Part shown: one piece after another, positions 12,176 to 21,886 of the stretch
How the letters are laid out: every line of letters begins with the position of its first letter
Numbering within the stretch: position 1 is the first letter of the stretch
From: Eumeta japonica
Taxonomy: Eukaryota; Arthropoda; Insecta; Lepidoptera; Psychidae
Length of the DNA stretch: 64,000 nucleotides
Assembly: GCA_005406025.1 (NCBI GenBank)
Contig: BGZK01000903.1
Span: 186,001-250,000, forward strand
Reading direction: 5' to 3'
Position numbers and translations under genes: made by a program
Notes under the pieces: generated by a model
The model's database searches: none
What the model was told of the DNA's origin: nothing
What the model saw: only the letters and a program-made list of their open reading frames with translations

Positions 12176-12460
12176 TGTGTAATTTGGAAAAGGCATTTGC
12201 CTCGGCTTCTTATCGGAATGAAAACGGACGGGAAGCTAAATCGAGAGCCGGGGCCGAGAGCGAGTGTCGGAGCGGGGTTAGGATCAAGAGCGCGACTGAG
12301 CTCGAAATCAGGATCAGCGCCGGGGCCGGAACTAAACGTGTGAACGAGATTGGAGTGACAGAACAGTCGTTGAGTACAACAGACGAGGTAATACACTCTA
12401 TATCCACCCGAGCGAAGCCGCCGACGGAAAGTTAGGCTACAGCTATTATTAGAGGTATAT
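12176..12460. repeat. Module M2, copy 1, GC-rich hexamer-like repeat
   Basis: A GC-rich island in AT-rich surroundings, with repeated GGGGCCGAGAGCGAGTG / GGATCAGCGCCGGGGCC words. Homologous copies lie at 37554-37850 and 54413-54710. Open frames exist on both strands; on the plus strand 12175-12435 and 54415-54672 share about 60 residues (AESECRSGVRIKSATELEIR). Low-complexity repeats of this type stay open by composition, so I do not call a gene. Confidence 0.65.
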
Positions 12461-13400
12461 TACATTTTCAAGACTATAAAAGTCTACAAAAATTACTAGT
12501 ATTGCACATATATATATGTATACAGTGCAGTGCTACGTAAATCAAAGTGGTTGGTGATGTTGTTCTTCATAACATGAGAAGTTACAAAACAACAACTGCG
12601 ACATCTGTTGAATTTATCTGAAATTTAAAGTGTGAAAGATGTATTTGTATGTAGATGGCGTTAAGCGCTACTCTAATTTTTCTGGACATTTCGTGTTTTG
12701 TCATTTCCAGTTTGCATATTTTCCGTAAATTTACGTAATAACTAGAGCGATATTAAATTACATTATCGACGGATTATAAACTAAAACGCAATGAGAAATT
12801 AAGGAAAAATTGGGATGATTCCCTAAAACAAGTTGGGATTGTACCGAGATATTTATATACTTCACACATGACGAAATATGTTATGGGGTTTGCGACATCT
12901 GTCTCTGAACAGCATTTCTATCAAAGAGAAAGCCTGCTAGCACAGGAACTACTAGAGGGCGCTGTCACTGCAGTTTGGGTTTGCAATTTGTTTTCGGTGA
13001 AAATGTCATTTCTTCAACATTTAGCTTGTTACGTACATAATTACGTTTGTGAGGCATCGTAATCTCTTTGGTGGGTAAACAATATTTAGCAATTTCAAAA
13101 GATTAAATTTAAACATGTACTGCAATGTGGCTTTCAGGGTTCCGTAACCAAAGGGTAGCAACGGGACCCTAATAATAGACCTCCGCTGTCGTTAGTCTAT
13201 CATATTTTGGATCTGTAATAGATAGAGACTTAAAATTTTGATAGAGTCGGTTCTATGGCCGCTATAAGAATAAATGACAAAAATATAATAAAGTTAAAAA
13301 TCAAAGGATGTCGCCATACAAGGCACGTGTTTTCCTCGATGTTTTTATTTTACTAAACTACTCCTTATTAATGTACATACTCAAATATTGTACAGAACGC
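12461..13400. repeat. Module B, copy 1, first part
   Basis: Starts with TCAAGACTATAAAAGTCTAC, a diverged relative of the start of module A, and keeps the landmarks GCGACATCTGTTGAA (12598), TAGATGGCGTTAAGCGCTAC (12653), ACTAGAGGGCGCTGTCAC (12950). From 13137 to 13285 it contains GGTTCCGTAACCAAAGGGTA ... CCGCTATAAGAATAAA, a dispersed repeat I recognise from Lepidoptera. Other copies: 37851, 45776, 54711. Confidence 0.8.
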
Positions 13401-13955
13401 GAGTATTCATTTGAAACATCGGGTGACTCCGGAGAACATTGTTTCTCCAAGGCTTCACGAACTACTTTCTAGTTTTATAAATGCACTATAGGTACATAAC
13501 GTATTCCAATATGTATCCTATACCAAAGGCGAAAATGCTTTAAGAATTAACTTCAATTAGCACTGTTTTAAACGACGATCGTCGCGACGAGACGATGTTG
13601 TGTGACGCATCGACCGATCAATACGCATTTGAAATAAGAGATGGTAGATGTGTTATCACGAATAGGAAAATATATAATATAGAGCTGTTACTTTCATAGG
13701 TAAATGTTTGTTTGTTCATTTTTTAACTTATAAAAATATGTTTGTGTGTAATTGTAATATGAATGTTTTTAAATTACAATGTTATTTCATTACATCTTTA
13801 TTTCTGGGTAACATCTTTCCGTTACGCGCCATATTTATTCAATGTTATTAATGTCATTGTGGCATAAACATAATTGTTACTAAGGCCACCTGTCACATAT
13901 ACTTTCTGTCAACACCCTAGATTTATTTACAGTTTGTATATATTACATTTTCCTA
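13401..13955. other. Inserted sequence of unclear origin
   Basis: Module B is interrupted here; it resumes near 16500. A frame at about 13560-13693 (plus) reads LNDDRRDETMLCDASTDQYA... and ends in a stop. It looks protein-like but I recognise no family. The remainder is AT-rich and may include LTR sequence belonging to the integrase fragment next to it. Confidence 0.3.
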
Positions 13956-14180
13956 TTATCTAAGTTGAAACCTTTTCAACCGACATACATGAACTATATC
14001 TCACATTCTTTCATTGAGTGACTCGATTTTATATGTAGCGTTCGATAATTTTCCTACAATTCTATATGGCCCTTTATAACATCGCATTAATTGAAAAGTT
14101 TTACCTATCACCCTTCTAGGTACATATACCATTACCAAGTCCCCTACATGAAACTCTGAACATTTATATTTCTGAAACTC
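13956..14180 (-). pseudogene. Ty3/Gypsy integrase C-terminal (GPY/F) fragment
   Basis: Minus-strand translation gives FHVGDLVMVYVPRRVIGKTF, then LMRCYKGPYRIVGKLSNATY, then DIVHVCRLKRFQLR and a stop. This is the C-terminal module of Ty3/Gypsy integrases: the VGDLV strand, the GPY motif and the DIVHVxRLK tail before the end of Pol. One in-frame stop precedes DIVHV. RT, RNase H and the integrase core are absent, so only about 75 residues of a Pol polyprotein survive. It lies within the block that interrupts module B. Confidence 0.85.
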
Positions 14181-14655
14181 AGTAGTGATGTGAAAAATAA
14201 TATTTAAATTAAGTGATTAGCGAAAAAAATTTTATAAAGTTATTGGCAAAAAGAATAGAAGATATTTATTCTAATTCCAGTGGATTTCTAACAGAAGTAA
14301 GTAATTAAACCTTTTTTCTAATACATTCAACACGTGGGTGTGATTACGGTATTTATTTTTAAGGTTATTTCAGGTTAACCTTAGTTTTGATTGTAAATAT
14401 CAGTGAGTTAAGCCATTAATTACAAAAAATATAAACGATAACAATAATAGTAATAATTATATTATAATTAATGAAATGCTATAATTTTAGTAGCAGAAAG
14501 GTAAAATAATTGTACTATTTTTGTATCCATGTCTATGATAATAAAAGCCTTTTGCATAAACTTTATCTAACTTAGCTTTATTCAACCAATTTCTGTAAAG
14601 TTGTAAATAGTAAATCATTTTTCTAAAAATGATGTCATAAAGAAGTTTCACTTAC
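14181..14655. other. AT-rich spacer between TE fragments
   Basis: No gene recognised. A TTTAAATTACAATGTTAT word at about 14680 repeats one at about 13768, which may mark a short duplication around the retroelement fragment. Confidence 0.35.
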
Positions 14656-15935
14656 GTGTACACTAATACACACACTTTTTTTAAATTACAATGTTATCTA
14701 TTACGGCAAATTCAAATTTTTAAATGTGGAAAACCCATAAACCCTCGAGCTCGAGACATTGTGTGCAATGCTTATAACTATTTTTTAGAAGAATGTAAAA
14801 TGTATAATTTAATAAAGTGCAGGAACGCGTACTCAAAGCCACGGGAATGTCATGTAGTACCTTAAATAGGATCCTATGTGAAAAAATGTACAAGGGCCAT
14901 CAGCTTCATTCTCCAGTCCTAAGAAAAGTAAACCAAAAAATGGGCACTGTCTACATCTTGATGATTTTGATGACATCATAAGAAACATGGTGTATGATTT
15001 TCATTTACGTTATAAAGAACGTCCAACAATAAATTCATTGCGAACTAAACTGCTTGAAGCAATTGACTTTAACGGTTATGAATTTACATTGTGGACAATT
15101 CTAAAGCAACTTAGATTTGGCTTCGAAAAATAACAAAATAACCGCAGTGTTCTAATAGAGAAACATGATATTCGCCTCAAAAGGATAATATATATCAATA
15201 CTATTAGAAGAAAACTTCGAAGTACGAACAGAAATATAGTCTATATGGATGAATCCTATATACATACCTCATATACGAAGGAAAAGGGTTGGTCTGATTC
15301 GACAAAAGGCCTCACAAAACCAATTGCAAAGGGTGAGCGTCTCATTATAACACACGCCGGGAACATAAAGGGATCATTCAGGCGCACTCCTAATGTTTAA
15401 ATGTTCAATACAACTCAAATCCGGAAAAAAGTGACATGATTAATTGGTTTAATAAGCACAATATACCATTCGATGACAAGTTATCACGAAATAATTTGTC
15501 GACACCAACAGACATATATTGAATACGCATTCGACAAAACATTAAAAGAACATGGGCGTTCGGTAATGCGTTTGCCTCCTTATCGTCCGGATTTTAACCC
15601 GATAGAAAATATTTGGACTCAACTAAAAGGTTCTGTGGCAAAACAAATAGTATGAATTAAATACAATAAAAGGTGTATTACTCGAAAAAATTGATGATAT
15701 TAGCATCGATACTTGGAAGAAAACATGCACGCATGCAATCAAATGGGGAAACGAGTTTTGGCAAAAGAAATCGGATTGGGTGAACGTTTAGAAAACTTTA
15801 TAATAAATCCAAATGACAGTTCTGATGATGAAGTTATTGATAGCAATAGTGAAATGGAAGAAGATATTATACAAAACAGTATAATTATAAATAAACAATT
15901 CTATTTAAAAAATAATGTTTATTGCTCTATATAGA
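14656..15935 (+). pseudogene. Tc1/mariner (IS630-type) transposase, broken
   Basis: Pieces of one transposase appear in order. The N-terminal helix-turn-helix reads GKPINPRARDIVCNAYNYFL (about 14725-14790). A middle block, LDDFDDIIRNMVYDFHLRYK (from about 14955), ends in a stop near 15130. The first catalytic block is NIVYMDESYIHTSYTKEKGW (about 15233-15295). After a gap come MINWFNKHNIPFDDK and, in another frame, RLPPYRPDFNPIENIWTQLK (about 15565-15630), where the final acidic residue sits. A C-terminal tail with DSSDDEVIDSNSEMEED follows (15713-15934). The VVDNAPYH-type block with the second catalytic Asp is missing, and there are several frameshifts and stops, so it is dead. I could not find terminal inverted repeats or a TA duplication for this copy. 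Confidence 0.85.
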
Positions 15936-15943
15936 TCCAAGTA

Positions 15944-16496
15944 AGTAATACCCCGACTTACGCTACCTCGACTTACGCGAATTCGGAGTTACGCGATTTA
16001 ATTTTCTCGTCTATTCGTTTTTTGTTTGAACGCCGCGCAGTCAAAGTCAAGCGGCGGCGTTTGTTTCTGACTCCCCCCGCCCGCTTTTTTATTATTATTC
16101 GTTCAGTTTACAACAGGCACAGACGTGTAGTGCGGAATCGGCGCGTAGGTACATAAGTTACGATTTTGTGTTTTTTTGTGCGTTGTGCGACGACCTGAGA
16201 TATTTACTAAGTACTATGGCATCCAAACGAAGTAGAACCGACTCTTTTGCTTAAACAAGAAGAGAAAAACATTATCTTTGGAGTGTAAACTTAACATTAT
16301 TAAAGACTACTGTATTGTCATATTATCTAGAATTAGATACTAATTATTTCCTAAATTATTGTTTTATTTAGTCTCCAGTCCCAATTAAACATGCTTTGTA
16401 TGTCTTTATATGCAAAATTGTACCCCGACTTACGCGAATTCGACTTACGCGGATAGCGCTCAGTCCCACCTATCGCGTAAGTCCGGGGTATTACTG
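15944..16496 (+). mobile_element. Tigger/pogo-like non-autonomous element
   Basis: Left end AGTAATACCCCGACTTACGC (15944 on) and right end GCGTAAGTCCGGGGTATTACTG (to 16496) are inverted repeats, each flanked by TA (15942-15943, 16497-16498) as in Tc1/mariner elements. Subterminal CGACTTACGCG words repeat near both ends. At 16216 a frame starts MASKRSRTDSFA and breaks at once, resembling the start of Tigger/Jerky-type transposases (MASKRKR...). About 550 bp remain of an element that would normally be 2 kb or more. Confidence 0.8.
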
Positions 16497-16499
16497 TAC

Positions 16500-17490
16500 T
16501 AAATCTTCGATAATGCTCGTGTCTCTTCAGATGCAAATATTTGCTGTCACCATTTCCGATGTTTCAAATGAGTTTTCGCATACTGTACAGTGGTACGGAA
16601 CGCTTAATGTTCAAATCACAGTCGCACTTCGCCAGTTTTTTATCACATTCGTGACATTTATATTCAGTCTAATAGTAAATTAAACTTCGTTCCAGGATGG
16701 ACATATCCTCACTATCGAAAAATATAATGCGATTGCTGTTGTATTTTATGATTAATAGTCGTTTTCGTGCGCTTTAGTTTGCATGAATTAAAATCCACAA
16801 ACAATCATCACCGACAGTTTTGTTGCTGATCGTGGTTCTGTTCTCCATTCCAATACCGGTTACAATGTCTGTCTTGGTCTTTCTTTTGACGTTGATGCTA
16901 TTTTCCTCGTATTTGTACAACTATATTTTTATATATCTACATATATAAACTACACGCAATCTCAAATTCCAGGAGAGACATCCTATTGATATCTGATGGA
17001 GGAAGGAGTGGGCTGGTGCATAGGGGCGGGGCTGATGGAGGATGGTTGTGGGGTGATGAAGGGAGAATGGGCCACCGTAACTCTCACTCACTGGACTTAG
17101 CCCAAATACGGAAACTGTTATTTCACGCCCACGCCTGTTTTATCTGAGAGTGTGGTATTGCATCGATTGAGCTGAACCATTTAAATCCTGCAGCCAAGTT
17201 GAACCAACCATCGCTCTACCACAATAAATGGCTACGACTCACATACCACGCTACCAGAAGTCATCTGGCTGTCGATAACTAGCAACCCGCCCAGGCTTCG
17301 AACGTGCAGCAGTAATTACCTATAGCCTGAAGACTTCTGGTGGATAGATAGGAGCAGTCATGAGAGGAAATTCTAGAATGTATCTATGGATATAGTGCCT
17401 TGCTATGCTCAAAAAAAAAGATTAACTTTTATGCCAAATACAACACAGAATTGCCATTTATTGTGGTAGAACCAAGGCATGGTATTATAA
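16500..17490. repeat. Module B, copy 1, second part
   Basis: Resumes module B: matches 46590-46740 (TTCCAGGATGGACAT), then 39450/47410 (TTTGC(A/G)TGAATTAAAAT), then 39700/47680 (GAGGAAGGAGTGGGCT, GGGGCGG(G/A)GCTGATGGAGGA) and the segment CTACCAGAAGTCATCTGGCT with AGCAACCCGCCCAGGCTTCG (about 17255-17300). Non-coding. Confidence 0.75.
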
Positions 17491-18075
17491 CTATATGATC
17501 ATGGTTATAGTATCATAACCATATGATAATAGATATATATGTGATTATATAAATAAATCGATATTTATATAGTCGCGTATATAAATATCGATTTATATAC
17601 GCGATATATCGCTTCAATCCGATATTATCGAATTATCTAGTATCGAATGTAATATTGATAAATTTCATCCGATATACCAAATTTCGTGTCACATTCCATT
17701 TTTTTTTTCTTTTTATCTACTTATTCACAGCCGCACAGGTTCTTTCACATTTTGTTTTTGCAGAGTTTGGAGAAAAAGTACTGGGATTTATGATGCTAAA
17801 CATGACTTTTGGGTCGTAAGGCCTTGTTTACTTTTTCGTATGATTTGTTTCTTCTCTCTAAATGTTTTGACTTATATTAACCTGATCCCCATTTTATATT
17901 ATAGATAGGCGACCAGTTAAATACAAGTAATTACTTACCGCTTCGATACTTTTAATATATCGATATATTTGTTAATTATATCGCAAAATATCGATAGAAC
18001 ACTACGATATATTATTATATAATTTTTAGAATATCGGAAAAAAAATCGATATTTTTTTACCTGAACATCCCTAAT
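17491..18075. mobile_element. hAT-type MITE (family 3), second copy
   Basis: Same interior as 4504-5112, with many TATCGATA-like words. The right end is GAACATCCCTA (to 18075), in keeping with TAGGGATG-type hAT termini. No clear left terminus or target duplication: module B runs into it and module A starts just after it, so B and A appear to have been joined at or near this element. Confidence 0.6.
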
Positions 18076-18992
18076 TGTAGGTAATATTTCCATATGTGGT
18101 GAGACGTTTTCCACATAGGGATGCAAACGATACATCGATTTTTTTCAAACATCGATGTATCGTTCATAAACATCGATGTTTTAACATCGATGTTGAAACC
18201 CAAAACAGCGACGATACATCGTTCTTTATGAGCGATGTTTTATGAACGATATTTTATCATAGCGTTATCTTCCGTTGAAATTGAATTTTACTAAACCACT
18301 AGAAAAATCCACCAGCCACTAGAAGTAATTTTTCGCCACTAAATGGACAGTCAAAACCACCAGTTTTAGTAGAAAATCCACCAGGCACCAGGTTGTCAAA
18401 ATTGTTATTTTTTAAATTCTCTATTGAAGAAATAAATATAAAAATATGTTTAATTGGTACTTTTACTTTTTTTTTCTGTTCAGTAAGTGTGAAAACAAAA
18501 ACTTTGTAAAATAATATAAATATGTTCGATTATTGTACTTGCTTGTTTTATTTCTGTCAAAAAATAATATTTATTCGATATTTAAAATGGTGATAAAAAA
18601 CATCGAAAAAAAATCGATACATCGTTCATAAACCTCGATGTTCTAATCAGTGTTGCCAACTTAGTGGATTTTCCACTAAAACTGGTGGTTTTAACTCCCC
18701 ATTTAGTGGCGAAATATTGCTTTTAGTGGCTGGTGGATTTTTCTAGTGGTTTAGTAAAATTCAATTTCAGTTACTAAATATGCGACCACTAAGCCACCTA
18801 TACGTTTTCATATATATTTTTTAAATTTTCAAGGGTATTTACTTTTATTGTGTAGGTAACACTGATCCGCTAGAACGATGCTGTTTTTATATGCGGGATT
18901 CCCCATACAACATTTTTCAATCAATTCGTTTTTGGAACTGCTCAGTGCAGCTCAATGTGTTCTGTTGTCATCGCAAGTTTTTATGCGTAAAT

Positions 18993-21190
18993 ATGCCGAA
19001 ACCACAATATACGCAACATTTTCGGGATTCTTGGCTTCAAGACCCACATTTAAAAGATTGGCTACAAGTTATTGAAAGTACTGCGGGTCAAGTAGCGAAA
19101 TGTAAATTTTGTGGTACAACTTTAAGGAGTCACTATGGAGATTTGAAGTCTCATGGGATGTCAAAGAAGCATCTACAAAACAAAAAGGTAAACGACGACT
19201 GCTATTTATATTACTCATTCATTGGTCAAATGTGTAACAAAATAAATAGTGAGACGACTACTGTAATTTATAACGGATTCGGAATTTATGACGGATTCGG
19301 ATCGAATCGGACCGGATGGAGTGCTAAACAGATTTAATGCTTTGTATATTTTAAAAAAATATTGTCATCGGGTATTAAGTTTTTATAATTTATTTTTACA
19401 TCTGTGGATACTTAAAATGTTTCAGGTTATAATTATGCAGCCTAAGATTCCGTTCAAGCCAGAGCCCACTGGAAGTAGAAAAAAAGAAGAACTATTCACA
19501 GCCATGCATACTAGCATACGTGTAGTGGACCATTTAGGAGAGGTAATTAACCACAGTCATGAAAAAGATATTGAAAAAGTTCAACTACACCGAACTAAAT
19601 GCACCTCGATTATAAAAAAAGTGTTAGCACTGCATTTCACTGAAGTCCTAAAACACGATTTTAAAGATCAACCTTTTAGCCTACTAATTGATGAATCTAC
19701 AGATATTGCTGTGCATAAATACTTGGGTTTGATTATAATTTATTACAGTAAATTACACCAAACAATAGTATCCACGTATCTAGACCTTGCTGAACTCCAT
19801 GAGTGTAATGCTGAAGGTATTGTTTCTGCCATAAAAAAGACTCTTAAACGATTCGATCTCAGACTTGAAAATTTAATGGGGATTGGTACAGATAACACGT
19901 CTGTAATGGTTGGAGTGAATAACGGAGTCTATACCAAATTGAAGGAAGAGGTGCCACACCTGATTTTGGTGCGTTGCTTGTGCCATTCCTTACAACTGGC
20001 TGTTTCAGCTGCTGCAAAAGAATTTTTGCCAAGAAATTTGGAGTTCTTAATTAGGGAGACATATGACTGGTTTAGTCGCTCGTCTTCCAGGCAATCTCTT
20101 TACAAAGAATTATACAAAACCATCAACGATGGACAAAAACCTCTAAAAATAGTTCAAGCATGCCAGACCAGGTGGTTGTCAATAGAGTCCGCTGTATCGA
20201 GGATATACACGCAATGGCTAGAGTTAAAAACTCATTTTTCCGTAGCTAAGGTGCATGAAAGGTGTCACACAGCTGAATTATTACATTCTATGTATGCGAA
20301 TGAGATGAATTACGCATATATTTCATTTTTATATCCAATATTAATTGAAATAAACAGAGTCAATAAAATGTTCGAGTCAAAAGATACAGACCACATCAAA
20401 TTGTGTGAAGAGTTGACCAACCTTATAGATATGCTTGTAAGCAAGGTTACGCTACCTACGAACAAAGTTGATATTTTTTCTCAAAATATTCGTGATTTCT
20501 TGGATCAAAAATGTTATCTTGGATTCCAATTTGAAAAACAAATTCATGAAATGAGAGAAAAGAGATTACCAAGGAAAGAGGAAGAAACGATACGGCGTCG
20601 GTGCATAACATTTGTAGTTAGTCTGGTTGAAGAAATAAAAAACAGGTTGCCAGAAAATTTGACACTGATGAAAAAAATTTCCCGAATAAGTGTAGAACAA
20701 GCACTTAATCACAATAAACAACCATTAATTGACATAATAGTTCAGTTCAACAAAAGTGCAGAACATATAGCAAGAGTCGATGATCAGTGGCATCAAATTC
20801 ATTTATTGAAATGGAATGAGACCAACAACACAAAAAAATTTTGGAATGAAGTATTGCATTTCAAAGACGCTCAAGGAAATTCAAGGTTTGATGAATTAGC
20901 GACTTTTTGCGATTACTCTCCTAATACTGCCTCATTCCAATGCCGATGTTGAGAGACTATTTAGCAGTATGAATATAATAAAAAATAAGCAGCGGCATCG
21001 AATGACTTTAAAACTTTTAACTGCTATATTAAGAGTACGCTGTGGTTTGAGGTTAGAAGGAAAATGCTGCAATAATTATGAAGTCCCAGTAAGCGTTGTA
21101 AAACAAATCGGCACCAAAGAATCATATCAATCAGATACCGACGATGATGGTGCAGACAAAACTGATTCATCTGAAGACGAATTAATTTAG
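18993..21190 (+). CDS. hAT transposase with BED zinc finger, two exons, one frameshift
   Basis: Exon 1 (18993-19187, or from 18891) starts MPKPQYTQHFRDSWLQDPHL and holds a BED-type finger, CKFCGTTLRSHYGDLKSHG...H. A GTAAAC donor at 19188 and a TTTCAG acceptor ending at 19425 define a 238-bp phase-0 intron; exon 2 continues in frame (VIIMQPKIPFKPE). Exon 2 has the hAT core: FSLLIDESTDIAVHKYLGLI (first catalytic Asp, about 19676), GIGTDNTSVMVG (second), CLCHSLQLAV (CxxH-like), CQTRWLSIE (RW), and the dimerisation domain LPHSNADVERLFSSMNIIK near 20927-20985, ending in an acidic tail. The last part is in another frame: one extra T in the T5 run at 20904-20908 separates the two, which could be a sequencing error. 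The protein would be about 650 residues, normal for hAT. It would bind element ends, excise and reinsert DNA. Confidence 0.88.
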
Positions 21191-21221
21191 AATACAAAAT
21201 AACATAAATTCACGTCCATAT

Positions 21222-21886
21222 TAGGGATGTCGAAAAAATATCGATACATCGACATATCGATATTATTTTTTCAATGTATCGATATTTTCCAGCGATATTT
21301 AATGTTTCGATATATCGAGGTATCGATATAAAATTACAAGTATTGAAAAGGTATAAAAATCGATATTTTTTATAATTAACAAATCCTAAAAAAGAATACT
21401 TTTTTTATACTAACATTTTTTAACAAATTACATTTTTTTTGTCTTTGGTCGACTCGATTTACTGCGTTTTAATTTGGTACTTAAGTTGGCTTTTAAGTTG
21501 GCAACTCTGTCTGTCAATGTCATTTCAGTGTCAGTGTCTGTGCTTCAACTATCCGTCCGACTGTCTGTTATCCGTATTATAACCTCAACGCGAGCGTATT
21601 TCTGCATGCATTTGAGTTGATTATAGTTCTCAAACAATCTAACTAATTAAATCAATAATTAATTCACGTATGTGAACAAAATAATTCGAGCATTCCAGTC
21701 ATGTCTATTGATTAGTATTTATCTAGTAATGTAAGATGATTGAAGTAGATTAGGCCAAATATTTTTTTTTTCCTATCACACCGATATATCGACATTTTTA
21801 AATAAAAATATCAATATCGATATTGATATATTCAAAAATTATCGATACAATATATATCGATACTTTATTGCATTTCGACATCCCTA
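21222..21886. mobile_element. hAT MITE-2, short form, inserted in hAT-A
   Basis: Ends TAGGGATGTCGAAA and TTTCGACATCCCTA; perfect 8-bp duplication GTCCATAT (21214-21221 and 21887-21894). It is 665 bp, with TATCGATA-type words packed near both ends. It lies just after the transposase stop codon in the 3-prime part of hAT-A, so it did not break the gene. A longer relative with a BED-finger remnant is at 36187-37553. Confidence 0.95.

Noticed and set aside
12130..12407. Minus-strand genes over M2 (also 54385-54644)
   Set aside because: Frames open on both strands of the same GC-rich low-complexity block; no start or domain supports either.
13681..14710. Direct repeat TTTAAATTACAATGTTAT at 13768 and 14680 as retroelement LTRs
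   Set aside because: The match is under 20 bp in AT-rich DNA and does not extend, so it does not define LTRs.
17230..17400. tRNA-derived SINE around AGCAACCCGCCCAGGCTTCG
   Set aside because: The words resemble dispersed insect repeats, but I see no A and B box with correct spacing and no cloverleaf.
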